Assembly: GCA_038030265.1 (NCBI GenBank)
Contig: CM075937.1
Span: forward strand, 28,314,198 to 28,378,197
DNA length: 64,000 nt
From: Corythucha ciliata
Taxonomy: Eukaryota > Arthropoda > Insecta > Hemiptera > Tingidae
Reading direction: 5' to 3'
The notes under the pieces were generated by a model, which was given only the letters and a program-made list of their open reading frames with translations, was not told the DNA's origin and ran no database searches. The translations under genes were made by a program, and so were the position numbers. Below are positions 1 through 9,553 of this stretch, one piece after another; the first letter of the stretch is position 1; the number at the start of each line of letters is the position of its first letter.

Positions 1-704
1 TCGATTTAAGAGGACGAATTCGTTCCGAAATAGGCTCTTCGTGATAGACTTGGGTGTGTTCTCGGTTACAAAAATCATGGAAGTACTCCATAACTCGAAT
101 AAACATTTTTTAACAATTTTTGAAAATCGAAATTTTCTGGCCTCAATGCACCCGCCAAGCGAATTTCATTTCTCGAGCTCAGAATTTTTATTTCGGTCCA
201 AATTTTCCCCTGAACATCAATTTCGGAGGCATGGCAATCACTCATACGAATTACAATGCCTTTGTCATGTCATCTACACAGTTTACCGTCAAGAAGTCAG
301 AATATTATTGCGGCGAGTTGCACGCAATATTATACTGGTTCTCCGAGTAAAAAGTGCGAAAGCCAGGATATTCGGACACGCTAGGCGGTCTTTGAAGGAA
401 ATGTGTGAAGCACTTTGAACAAACCTCAACTGGGAGCATGGCATTTATGGTCGATTCCGAATGGTCGCATATAGCAAACCATCGTTCACGAACATGGATG
501 ATCCTTAGGATATTTATTCACTGTATGTTCAACGTTTAAGAAAAAAAATATACGTAGGTATCCCATATCCTTCTACCTGGGATACTCGTGTTATGAGCTA
601 AGCGCACGGGATGTGTGTCGTGCGAAGCTAACTGTGATTAATTTTCGGAAAATGAGATATCGACACATGTCAACCAATTATTGTAAATGTGCCCATAAAC
701 TTTT
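1..704. other. no gene seen
   Basis: Short overlapping open frames occur at 41-418, but they show no domain, no codon pattern and no splice context that I can defend. I see only AT-rich sequence here. Confidence 0.5.
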
Positions 705-2285
705 TTACGCCACTATCAGACTCGACGTATGACGGATTGAGTAATGTAAATTTATCAGAAAATCATCTGAAAAAAAAAAAATAATAATAATAATAATAAA
801 AAATAAAAATGTTAACTTGTGACAGTTTATGCTTAATGTCTTCTTTTTGGCATCATTCTTTTTATTTTGATTATTAATCCATGCCTTCATTTGCATCGGT
901 GTCCTACCACTCAAGTGCCTATAAGTACTTTTGACTTTAGCGCATTCAGACAACGAAGGCATTGTCTTCTGTCGGAGGTGGATACCAAAAACTTTCCTCA
1001 CAGTTTTCCTCTCCGGTGTTGTCCAAGTCCTTCTGATAATTTTCTTCTCGGGGGTAGAATCATCGTTGTCATCGCTGAAAACTTTTCTTTTCACGCCTCT
1101 GGCTCTTTTAATAGGAGGTGACTTTACTTCACTTGATGGATTATCAGTTTCCGAAGAACTAACAGAATCTCTCGTCGGTGTAACAAACTCAAGTGGTTGC
1201 ACCGTCGATGGTCCAGCCTCGGGTTCTTTCACCTCGAACGCTGCGGTGTACGGCGATTCTTCGTATTGCACTTCTACTAAGTCACGGGCTTGTTCCTCAA
1301 TGTCATCTTCTTCCTCAACCTCTATTTCAACGTTCAAATCAGTCGCGTTGATTTCTTGTAGACGTTTTTGGCGATGTTGATGGATCGTTCCCTGACTCAT
1401 GAGAAGAAGAAGTCGAGACACGTGCGCTACATTCTCTATTGTTCCATACCTGTAAAAGTTTCTTTCTGTATCTTTGTCGTGACCCAAAAAGTCTTCCACA
1501 GATCTCATCTCCGTCTCCGATAAAGAAAGAGTCTGGCTTGTGGTCGCCATATGCTTCCTTAAATTAGTGCTGCCGAATAGCTCAGGGTTCTCGGCACCGG
1601 CCTTTGAGGCATATAACTTTAGCAGTCCTGAACCCCTGTACCACCCGCTAACTCCTTGGGCGAAGATGAACTTATTCGATTCAGGAATACCCGCTTTCTG
1701 GCGATTAGCAAGAATAACTGCTATTGCTTCCTCTTGTTGTGGCGTCATCATCATGGGAACACCTCGCTTACCTCTAACTTCCATTGTCGTGAATTTTTTT
1801 GCTAGATACCTATCAGTTTCGTCCATTGTCCGGTATATTTCGTCTGTCTCCTGTATTTTTCCTCTCCTTAGGAAATCGGTTATGAGCAGACGTTCTGCTT
1901 CTCCCACTCGTTTTCGGTTGAACAGAAGAATCTTCGACAGAGTTACTTTGTTCAAATCCTTGAACATAGTCACACTAAATTCACGCCTGAGTGATGTGAC
2001 CAGATGAGCGATTTGCAGGTCCATGTATGTGTTTACCTTTTGGATGTCACTAGTAAGAGGCAGAAGTTTTGGTTTCCCCCATTTCTTCTTCTCTAAGCAC
2101 TTCCCTGCCTTGTTTCCTTATAAAGACTGGAATTCTATTCTATGAAGCTCGAGAAATTGGTTCAGTTCATTGCCTAAATCAGTTTCATTATTTTTCATCG
2201 CCCATTCCTTCATGTACTTGATACATGAAGTCAGCGTGAAACCTATGAATTTCGCGAGAGAAGGGATTTCATTTTTCATTTTCAT
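705..2285 (-). pseudogene. tyrosine-recombinase-like (Crypton-type) protein, one in-frame stop
   Basis: The long minus-strand frame runs from an ATG at 2285 (or 2279) to 705 and is broken once, by a TAA at 2118-2120; the longest uninterrupted part starts at the ATG at 2024. Residues around plus positions 1430-1560 carry the layout LRKHMATTSQ, then FLGHDKD, then NFYR. This matches the R...H-x-x-R/K...Y catalytic arrangement of tyrosine recombinases as found in Crypton-type DNA transposons and related multicopy arthropod and cnidarian proteins. The stretch after the core is acidic and Ser/Pro-rich, then basic (KRARGVKRK), typical of a nuclear protein tail. The last residues read through an ATT/poly-T microsatellite and are probably not native. 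A dispersed repeat covers the region just upstream (2300-2477). The family match is from motif pattern only. Confidence 0.5.
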
Positions 2286-2299
2286 AATTTTGTTCCTCC

Positions 2300-2477
2300 T
2301 CAGTTGGTGCCAAAAAAGGGGCCTGCGGTAAAAAGAAACACGATTTTATGATTTTGACTTTCTATACCACGGCCTAAATGTCATTCATAATTGATTGATA
2401 TCGTACTAACTTATGAGGTTTGACTCGACTGTCGCATGAATGAAATGCAACTTTTCCCGACAGGCTGCTGTCGAACT
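2300..2477 (-). repeat. dispersed repeat, 5' end of the Crypton-like element
   Basis: The reverse complement of this stretch matches 51003-51215 along nearly all its length. Both run from a hairpin-like start with CCGACAG and CTGTCGG, through GTGCATTTCATT, to GGCACCAACTGAGG and GAACAAAAT. It lies directly in front of the recombinase-like ORF, so it is probably the terminal and leader part of that element. The second copy lacks the ORF. Confidence 0.6.
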
Positions 2478-2489
2478 TTAAGACATAAT

Positions 2490-4933
2490 CACCTCAATCG
2501 TACCCCCACCAACCCACCCCTCATCGTACCGTGAGAATCGGGTTGACACTTTTTTAAGTTTTTTTTGTTCCTCCCTTTTTGGCCCACCTCAGGATTTTTT
2601 ACTCAATATTTATTAGGCTGTAGGCAAATCAAATAAAAGAGACGGCTCAAAATTCAGTGTCAATGAAATTTTTTGGTAATTGGGTGGTCCAGTAAGGCAT
2701 AGCGTTAATTTAATAGCTCCCCTCCGCCGAGAACTCCCCTGCCATATCAACGGATTTGGTTCACAAGGGTCTCATACGAAAGCGCGTTCATTTCTCATTA
2801 CTCGTGTCAATTTTGGGGGCAGTGCAGCAACAGCCGTGCGGTAGCGAATTTTCAACTAATTCAAACCCCTCTTTCACACCGTTCCCGTGGACCGATTCTT
2901 CTGGATCACGAACTTGTCCGAGATATTCACGCTATTGATTTATAGACCAAATTTGGTTGCCTTAAGTCAAAAATTGCCACCGTGATCGTGCTAACAAGCG
3001 AGGGGCCATATATATAATATATATATAAATAAGTATATATATCAAATCGAACCGACCTCGGATTCGTGTTCTAGGGGTTCTGAAACGTGAAAAAAAAGTA
3101 TCACAACCCATATGTGCGACCATCAGGGCGAGACCAATAGTGCATTTTTTGAATGAAATGCACTAAAAAACATTATAATATTACCTACCAAAAATACACC
3201 ATCAATATTTACAAAACACGATCAATAATAATTTGAAAATTTCCCGATATCTACTCCACGGTTGCACAAACCCTGCAGTGGAGCATCCCGCATACCTCCT
3301 GATATACATGTGTTGCATATTTGCAACGGCTAATTACATACAATCATAGAGGTAAATAACTGGAGAAAGCCTGAATGGGCTAGGGGGTGGGTAGAAGGGT
3401 TGTCACAAATATGGCCGCCAAAGTACACCTTCAGAACCTTGAATTTACCTCTACATCGTCAGGTTATCAACAAAAATGCTCACCTCCCCCCTGAGATTAA
3501 TGCAAAATTACAAAAAAAGAGCCCGAGTTAGAATGAACAAGGGGTATTTCGGGGAATTTGTTCGGTAAAAATTAAATCAAACTCGTCAACACTCTCGTTC
3601 TCAAAGCGTGGACGACTTGATGTTCATACAATTTCATTGTAAATGTCATCGATCGTGGCACGTAGCCGTGTTTTCAAGTGTATTTTGGTGTTTATTTTCT
3701 AAAATAAGTGGCCCTGATCGCGTTCCATCAACATACTAGGAAAAATATTACATGGGCGAGACAGTCACGAGTTCAGAAAGAGCCGCTCCGTCTCTTGAGG
3801 ACTGCGAAACAAGGATTTGAACAAAAAGTCGCCACACTCATGCAGTTCTCGCTGTGCTCGATCCACGGGTCTTCTCATTCGCAGTGCTGGTACATATAAT
3901 GTTTCTGAATTAGTTTGTTTCTTGCTTGCGAGCGATTATTATGTAAAATAAACGTTCATGATTTCTTAGCCCTGTATTTCTCTTTGCTGTCACAGGATCG
4001 ACCCCTGAAGAAACATACCCAAAAATACACAACACATTAACACATCAGTAAAAAACAAGTTATCTTTCTTAAGTTCTTTTTTCGGTAGCGCCAAATGCTT
4101 CCGGTTTGTAGTTGATTTTTGGCTCGGTCGGACCCCGGTCAACATAGTTTTCAGTTTGAATGGTCTGAGTCAACATTTTAGAACCCTCCATGCATAGACA
4201 CCTCACCACCAGACCAGACGTAAAAAGCAATTATAATAGAAAAATAATCCAGACCTATAACCAGTTTTTAAAACACCAAGTACCGAATAGCTGAATGCTA
4301 ATGAATTTGTATAATGAAAAAAAATAAATACCTTTGCTTTGGTAATTTGAGTTAGCGTTACCAATAAGGATGGAACTCGTCACGGGAACTACAACGCAGT
4401 GAAACCTACTCGATTGAATAAAATGGAAGATGTTTTTGTAGGTTATGGAACGACAAGAAAAAAACGCTCTCATTGATCATAAAGTATTCTACTTTATGAT
4501 CTGACACCACTGGGGGGCGGGGGGCTATGTCTTGAAATAGCAACACTGATGTCCAAATCACCTGTCACTGTTACGTTACGCAACTAAGAATACACAATAA
4601 TGTTTAAGAAAACTTGGTTCCCAAGCAAGAGGTGTGCGTTCCCGATAAGTCTAAATTGCCTGATTACCTACTTCTGTTTCGGAAAACAAGAGAGCGCTCT
4701 AAACGCTCAACTATTGGTAATGCAGAGAGGCTATGCACCTCTTGAAGATGATTTAAACTGCAAGTTCAAAAAAAATGATTAAGTATGCGAGTGTGCGTGA
4801 ATAATGGACGAGGTAGCTTAGAACCATCACCATAAAAAAGATGACCTTGCTTTTTTTGAATGATGACTTTATGGAAGTGAAAATTCATACTCCCTCTCAT
4901 GAACTGCTTCGTAACGCTTCCATATTCCAACAC
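2490..4933. other. intergenic, mostly featureless
   Basis: I find no supported gene. Present are a TA-rich microsatellite (3009-3045) and a stretch at 3055-3170 that matches 50105-50222, both containing GAGACCAATAGTGCATTTT, so it is part of a dispersed repeat. A homopolymer G run sits near 4512-4523. Confidence 0.5.
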
Positions 4934-5003
4934 AACACACGATACTATCCGGACGACGATGGAAGGGCATAGCCCAACACGATTCGAGTTTCGAGAAAAA
5001 ATG

Positions 5004-5076
5004 GCTCTCCGGCGGGATTTGAACCCGCAACCTCTGGATTACCAGTCCAGCACGCTGCCATTTGCGCCACGGAGAC
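5004..5076 (-). tRNA. tRNA with anticodon GGT (Thr by code), copy 1
   Basis: Reads as a cloverleaf: D stem GCGC/GCGT, anticodon stem CTGGA/TCCAG with loop CTGGTAA (anticodon GGT), T stem GCGGG/CCCGC with loop TTCAAAT. The acceptor pairs six bases (TCTCCG with CGGAGA); the next pair would be G-G. A CCA-like end follows, then a T run that would stop RNA polymerase III. GGT for threonine is unusual in eukaryotes, which normally use AGT. The D arm resembles tRNA-Trp and initiator tRNA-Met, so the charging identity is uncertain. Confidence 0.75.
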
Positions 5077-5325
5077 GCCTATGGGAGTCGTACTCCGAGG
5101 GATAAGCTAAGCCGAACCCCACCTAGGTCCATTGTTTCTCGAAACTCTAGGCGCTTCTCCTGATCGGTAAACCACGCCGAATTTAATCTTATCTAGATGT
5201 TGTTAGATTGATATAATGAATAAATCTGTCGCCGGCATTTTAATTACTAAATTAATTAAACTGATATTATCCGGACGACGATGGAAGGGCATAGCCCAAC
5301 ACGATTCGAGTTTCGAGAAAAAATG

Positions 5326-5398
5326 GCTCTCCGGCGGGATTTGAACCCGCAACCTCTGGATTACCAGTCCAGCACGCTGCCATTTGCGCCACGGAGAC
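5326..5398 (-). tRNA. tRNA with anticodon GGT, copy 2
   Basis: Same sequence as the copy at 5004-5076, exactly 322 bases further on, with identical arms, anticodon GGT and trailing T run. Confidence 0.75.
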
Positions 5399-5470
5399 GC
5401 CTATGGGAGTCGTACTCCGAGGGATAAGCTAAGCCGAACCCCACCTAGGTCCATTGTTTCTCGAAACTCA

Positions 5471-5535
5471 CGCGCAAATGGCAGCGTGCTGGACTGGTAA
5501 TCCAGAGGTTGCGGGTTCAAATCCCGCCGGAGAGC
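5471..5535 (+). pseudogene. tRNA(GGT) lacking its 5' acceptor strand
   Basis: Begins inside the D arm (CGCGCAAATGG) straight after spacer sequence, so the 5' acceptor strand is missing. The rest matches the full copies. It marks the point where the array changes direction. Confidence 0.75.
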
Positions 5536-5784
5536 CATTTTTTCTCGAAACTCGAATCGTGTTGGGCTATGCCCTTCCATCGTCGTCCGGATAATATCAG
5601 TTTAATTAATTTACTAATTAAAATGCCGGCGACAGATTTATTCATTATATCAATCTAACAACATCTAGATAAGATTAAATTCGGCGTGGTTTACCGATCA
5701 GGAGAAGCGCCTAGAGTTTCGAGAAACAATGGACCTAGGTGGGGTTCGGCTTAGCTTATCCCTCGGAGTACGACTCCCATAGGC

Positions 5785-5857
5785 GTCTCCGTGGCGCAAA
5801 TGGCAGCGTGCTGGACTGGTAATCCAGAGGTTGCGGGTTCAAATCCCGCCGGAGAGC
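5785..5857 (+). tRNA. tRNA with anticodon GGT, copy 3
   Basis: Full-length copy on the plus strand, identical in the body to the minus-strand copies, followed by a T6 terminator. Confidence 0.75.
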
Positions 5858-6106
5858 CATTTTTTCTCGAAACTCGAATCGTGTTGGGCTATGCTCTTCC
5901 ATCGTCGTCCGGATAATATCAGTTTAATTAATTTACTAATTAAAATGCCGGCGACAGATTTATTCATTATATCAATCTAACAACATCTAGATAAGATTAA
6001 ATTCGGCGTGGTTTACCGATCAGGAGAAGCGCCTAGAGTTTCGAGAAACAATGGACCTAGGTGGGGTTCGGCTTAGCTTATCCCTCGGAGTACGACTCCC
6101 ATAGGC

Positions 6107-6179
6107 GTCTCCGTGGCGCAAATGGCAGCGTGCTGGACTGGTAATCCAGAGGTTGCGGGTTCAAATCCCGCCGGAGAGC
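6107..6179 (+). tRNA. tRNA with anticodon GGT, copy 4
   Basis: Last full copy, 322 bases after the previous one, followed by T6 and the spacer, which stops at the right-hand 12-bp direct repeat. Confidence 0.75.
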
Positions 6180-6494
6180 CATTTTTTCTCGAAACTCGAA
6201 TCGTGTTGGGCTATGCCCTTCCATCGTCGTCCGGATAATATCAGTTTAATTAATTTACTAATTAAAATGCCGGCGACAGATTTATTCATTATATCAACAC
6301 ACGATACGGCTCTTCCTGTTCCAGCCAGCAGATTAAATAAGCATGGTTGAATACATGAATAATTTGTTTTGTATTTTTGGGGCTATTCATGAAAAATGCT
6401 GAACCTTGTATCTGTTAAGCCTTGGTTTCCTAGAAAAGCGGTGCCGTAATATAGCGGTGAAAAAAAAAAAAAAAAAAAAAAAAACTTTTAAATC

Positions 6495-6832
6495 ACGCCA
6501 GTAGTTGCCTAGAGAGTAAAGTTCGGTCGACATGACAGCGGCACCGCTTCGAATGAGACGGCCGTTCGTGACGGTGACGAACTGTTCGTCAACGGTTTTT
6601 AACGGTTACGGTGAACGTTTGTTTTTTGTTTACAATGAGCGTGAAAACTACCTGGACGCTAGACGGTGACGAAATCGTAAATAAAACTGTCCGAAAAACG
6701 ACTCTATTCTGATGTTTAAAGAAAATACTACCAAATAGTTGGAACTACGAGGAAAAAAACGTTCATCACCACCGTCGCGATGGAAGCGGTGCCGCTTTCT
6801 GTTTACTGCTATCTAGGCACAACTATGGCTTG
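6495..6832. mobile_element. MITE with degenerate terminal inverted repeats
   Basis: The left end (AGTAGTTGCCTAGA ... AGCGGCACCGCTTC) is an imperfect inverted copy of the right end (GAAGCGGTGCCGCT ... TCTAGGCACAACTA). There is no ORF between them. A 23-base poly-A run lies just to the left (6462-6484). Confidence 0.45.
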
Positions 6833-6848
6833 AATCTAGGCACAATTA

Positions 6849-7027
6849 GGCCGGTCATCCACTGGCAGCGTTATCGAGCGGCGCTACAACGCGGATACAT
6901 CCCAAAGGCTCAAATTGATTGTGACATCGTCCACTGCACGCTTTGCTGCAGTGCATTCAATTTAAGGCTTTGGGATGTACTCTCATTGTCGTGCCCCTCG
7001 ATAACGCTTACAGTGGACGACCGACCT
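6849..7027. mobile_element. MITE, about 180 bp
   Basis: The ends form an imperfect inverted repeat of about 40 bases: GGCCGGTCATCCACTGGCAG at the left, and the reverse complement of ...CAGTGGACGACCGACC at the right, with GCGTTATCGAG shared. It has no coding content. Confidence 0.6.
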
Positions 7028-7649
7028 TATTTAATCACGCATGAAATTTTTGAATGAAATGTGCCGTGCTAGTTTATTAAAACGAAATCAATAGTTATTA
7101 ATTGTCCTCTTCACAGGTTTTTCAAGACCATTCCGATATGAAAAAGAGCATCGAACAAGACGTCTATCGAGGCACCCAAGCCGATATGAATATTGGCGAT
7201 TGTAGCTAATGGATACGATATATGGCGGCGTTTCAGAGAAATATTGAGTCCGGTACTCCATGTGATTTGTTGTTGTCATTTGACAACAAACTAAAACAAA
7301 AGTTTTCTACAATGAGGAAGTTCATGTGTCAAAAATGTTGGTCAGTGACACTTTTTTACTGTGAACTACGGCTAAATAATGCGACGGTGATGAGGAGGCC
7401 TCGATATTGTACCTTTGGCATCACCAAATCAAGAAAACAAGACGGTTATGCGGGTGCGCAGTATACCCGAACTGAAACTCACTGTCGGCCATTTGTCGGA
7501 GCAAGAAAACCCGAAAACACCGATTCAAAAACGTTTTCGACCATTTTGCTGAACCCGTGCCATTCTCTGAGCGCTAGAACGAAACGGTGAGCTGGCGAGT
7601 ACCAATAAAGAAATGATAAGGCGCTCGTGGGATGTCTCTCAAGGGTGAA

Positions 7650-7895
7650 TCCAGAGAAAACTGCTGTGTCTTTGGTTGCTCTTCCCGTCGTAACCGAGAC
7701 ACAGCATTGTCATTTCATTGTTTCCCAAAAATTGAGGGTTCAACGATGTCAGCTATCAATTAGCCCATGTTGGGAGAAAGTCGACCGCCGAAAGGCTTGG
7801 GAGCTAGCTTGGCGTTTGAGTATAAATGTATCAGAAATCATGTTCTTCTGTTTTCGTCACTTTAGGCCAACTGACTACTTTCTTCCCGTTATGCG
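7650..7895 (+). pseudogene. THAP zinc-finger fragment
   Basis: In one frame the sequence gives C-C-V-F-G-C-S-S-R-R followed by ALSFHCFPK, the first half of a THAP (C2CH) DNA-binding domain. In another frame, about 30 codons on, it gives RKAWELAWRL and then CFRHFRPTDYFLP, the second half with its His and closing Phe/Pro. A frameshift therefore separates the halves, although an unrecognised short intron is possible. THAP domains occur in P-element transposases and in host regulators; no transposase body follows here. The nucleoprotein-like ORF starts about 60 bases further on. Confidence 0.6.
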
Positions 7896-7957
7896 ACTGA
7901 CGTTGACCACGAAAAAACACTTTAAAAAAACACAAAACTTGTTATCATTTAACATAA

Positions 7958-9209
7958 ATGTGGGGAGTACCGGTTTCATTATCACACGACAAGCTACAAT
8001 CGCCAATAGTGACAAAAGTGATAGCAAAGGGTAGAGACTTTTTTGAGAGAGAATATCCTTTACATGTTATAGGAACTCTACCTCAAGGTGTTCCTTCTAC
8101 TATCGGAGGAAATCCTGAGCCTGTCTACCTACCCATGACTGGAGATGACATTACCAAACAAATCCAAGTCATGTTCGCAATGCCTTTTGTATTAAGGAGT
8201 TCAGAGTTGGCAATAAGCAATTGCCAATTTCTTACCGGATATCTAGGGGCTCTTTCATCGTTTATCCCTGTCCGAAGACAATATAATCAAGGAATTCAGT
8301 GTGAAGGGTTTCAAAATAGAATTCGTAGACTTCGCAGAATGGTTTCACTATTTAGACCAAGCAGATCCTCAGGTCCGAATCAATACCAGCAACTTGTATA
8401 ACTCAGTTCAAAGTGATTATCTATCCGCAGGTTGTGCGGCGATTGGGATAGGAATTTTACTCTTGTCGAAAAAACTGACTGCAGAGAATGTTGCAAATTG
8501 GACCATCAATCGAATCAGATCTTTTGTCACGGTCTTGGGATTAGAAGGGGTAGTTGATGGTCTTGACCAGTTAACTCCTAATCTTCAGGTCACCAAGAGG
8601 ATGTCAATATTCTCAAGGAGATTGTTTGAAATTAGACGAATGATCTTCCAATCATTGAGAACCTGTCGTCAAACTCCAGGAGTTGTATCCATATTTTCAG
8701 AGATCCTGATCAAGAAATTCATGCATGCGGAGTTGACAAATTATATGCTGGTCATGAAATATATCATAGAATCCAGAATGTATTTGTTATTATAGGGACT
8801 TATTGATCAAGATCTTCAGGTGCCAAACAAAGCATCTGAGGTGTACCTCAAGTTTGGAACAGATGCTCCCTTCTGTAAACTGCTTTTCGAGCAAGAAGCA
8901 CTCAATATTTTTGCTCACGAGAGCATTAAGAGATTTGGTGCCATTTCTAAAATCATCGCTGAGTATTCTGGAATAAGATCACTTGGAAATTACAAGATAT
9001 CAGCGAATAGTGAATTATCTGAGGAACTTAGAGAAACAATACACGCCATAATGGCTGCAGTGACCCATTCTGAATTCACTGCAGCGACTCATGTCAAAAA
9101 TAATTTCTTTTTGGTAAAAGAAAAAGCAAATGATGATTTTTATCATGAAATCAATTCTTCCCAGTATCAGAGAGAAACAGAAACAGAGTATATCCCCCCG
9201 ATCTTATAA
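7958..9209 (+). pseudogene. candidate endogenous viral nucleoprotein-like ORF (unconfirmed)
   Basis: An intronless coding stretch of about 415 codons starts at the ATG at 7958. It needs one frameshift near 8260-8300 and has one in-frame TAG at 8793-8795; otherwise it is open to 9209. The predicted protein is mainly helical and mid-sized, with repeated Leu/Ile-rich segments and scattered basic residues and no membrane segment, which fits nucleoproteins of non-segmented negative-strand RNA viruses. An A-rich tail follows (ATTAG then A18, 9230-9252), as if a polyadenylated mRNA had been copied into DNA. I cannot name a virus family. An unknown cellular retrogene is the alternative. Confidence 0.4.
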
Positions 9210-9254
9210 AACTAGTTCTGTTACTTTCTATTAGAAAAAAAAAAAAAAAAAAGA

Positions 9255-9553
9255 CTGTGAAGAAGACAATTAATAAACTATTGATTTCCTACCGACATAC
9301 ATCCTTCACAACGTCGCCGCATCAAAAGTAGAATGTATTAAAACGAAGTTTATTATTTATTTTGGTACAGAAGGTCAGTCAACAATAACACAAAAATCGT
9401 AATTAAACGGCTGTTTCTGATTTGTTAATATGTTGTTGAGACCAGTGCCAGTAGTCTAAATCTAAGTTTGCTTGCTTCGAAAAACCTGAGCTACTATCGC
9501 AGCTCTATGAAAACAGCGGAATTTTGCCACTTTTTTTCGGTGTTTTGACTATT
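9255..9553. other. no gene seen
   Basis: AT-rich spacer between the A-tail and the next transposon end. I see no ORF or repeat that I can assign. Confidence 0.5.

Larger units (their letters stand above)
4934..6307. mobile_element. tRNA-bearing block with inverted halves and a 12-bp direct repeat
   Basis: The 12-mer AACACACGATAC occurs at 4934-4945 and again at 6296-6307, exactly at the edges of a block built from a 322-bp unit. Each unit holds one tRNA gene, a run of T after it, and a conserved spacer. Two units read minus (tRNAs at 5004-5076 and 5326-5398) and three read plus (5471-5535 truncated, 5785-5857, 6107-6179), with the switch of direction near 5470. The flanking repeat looks like a target-site duplication, implying that the block arrived as one piece. 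The mechanism is unknown: reinsertion of circular DNA, or LINE-driven insertion, are possibilities. Confidence 0.65.

Noticed and set aside
4934..6307. CRISPR-like array because of the regular repeats
   Set aside because: The repeat is a 322-bp tRNA unit in eukaryotic DNA with no short spacers and no cas genes.
7222..7590. 122-codon plus ORF as a gene
   Set aside because: Residue pattern shows no recognisable family and no neighbouring exon supports it.
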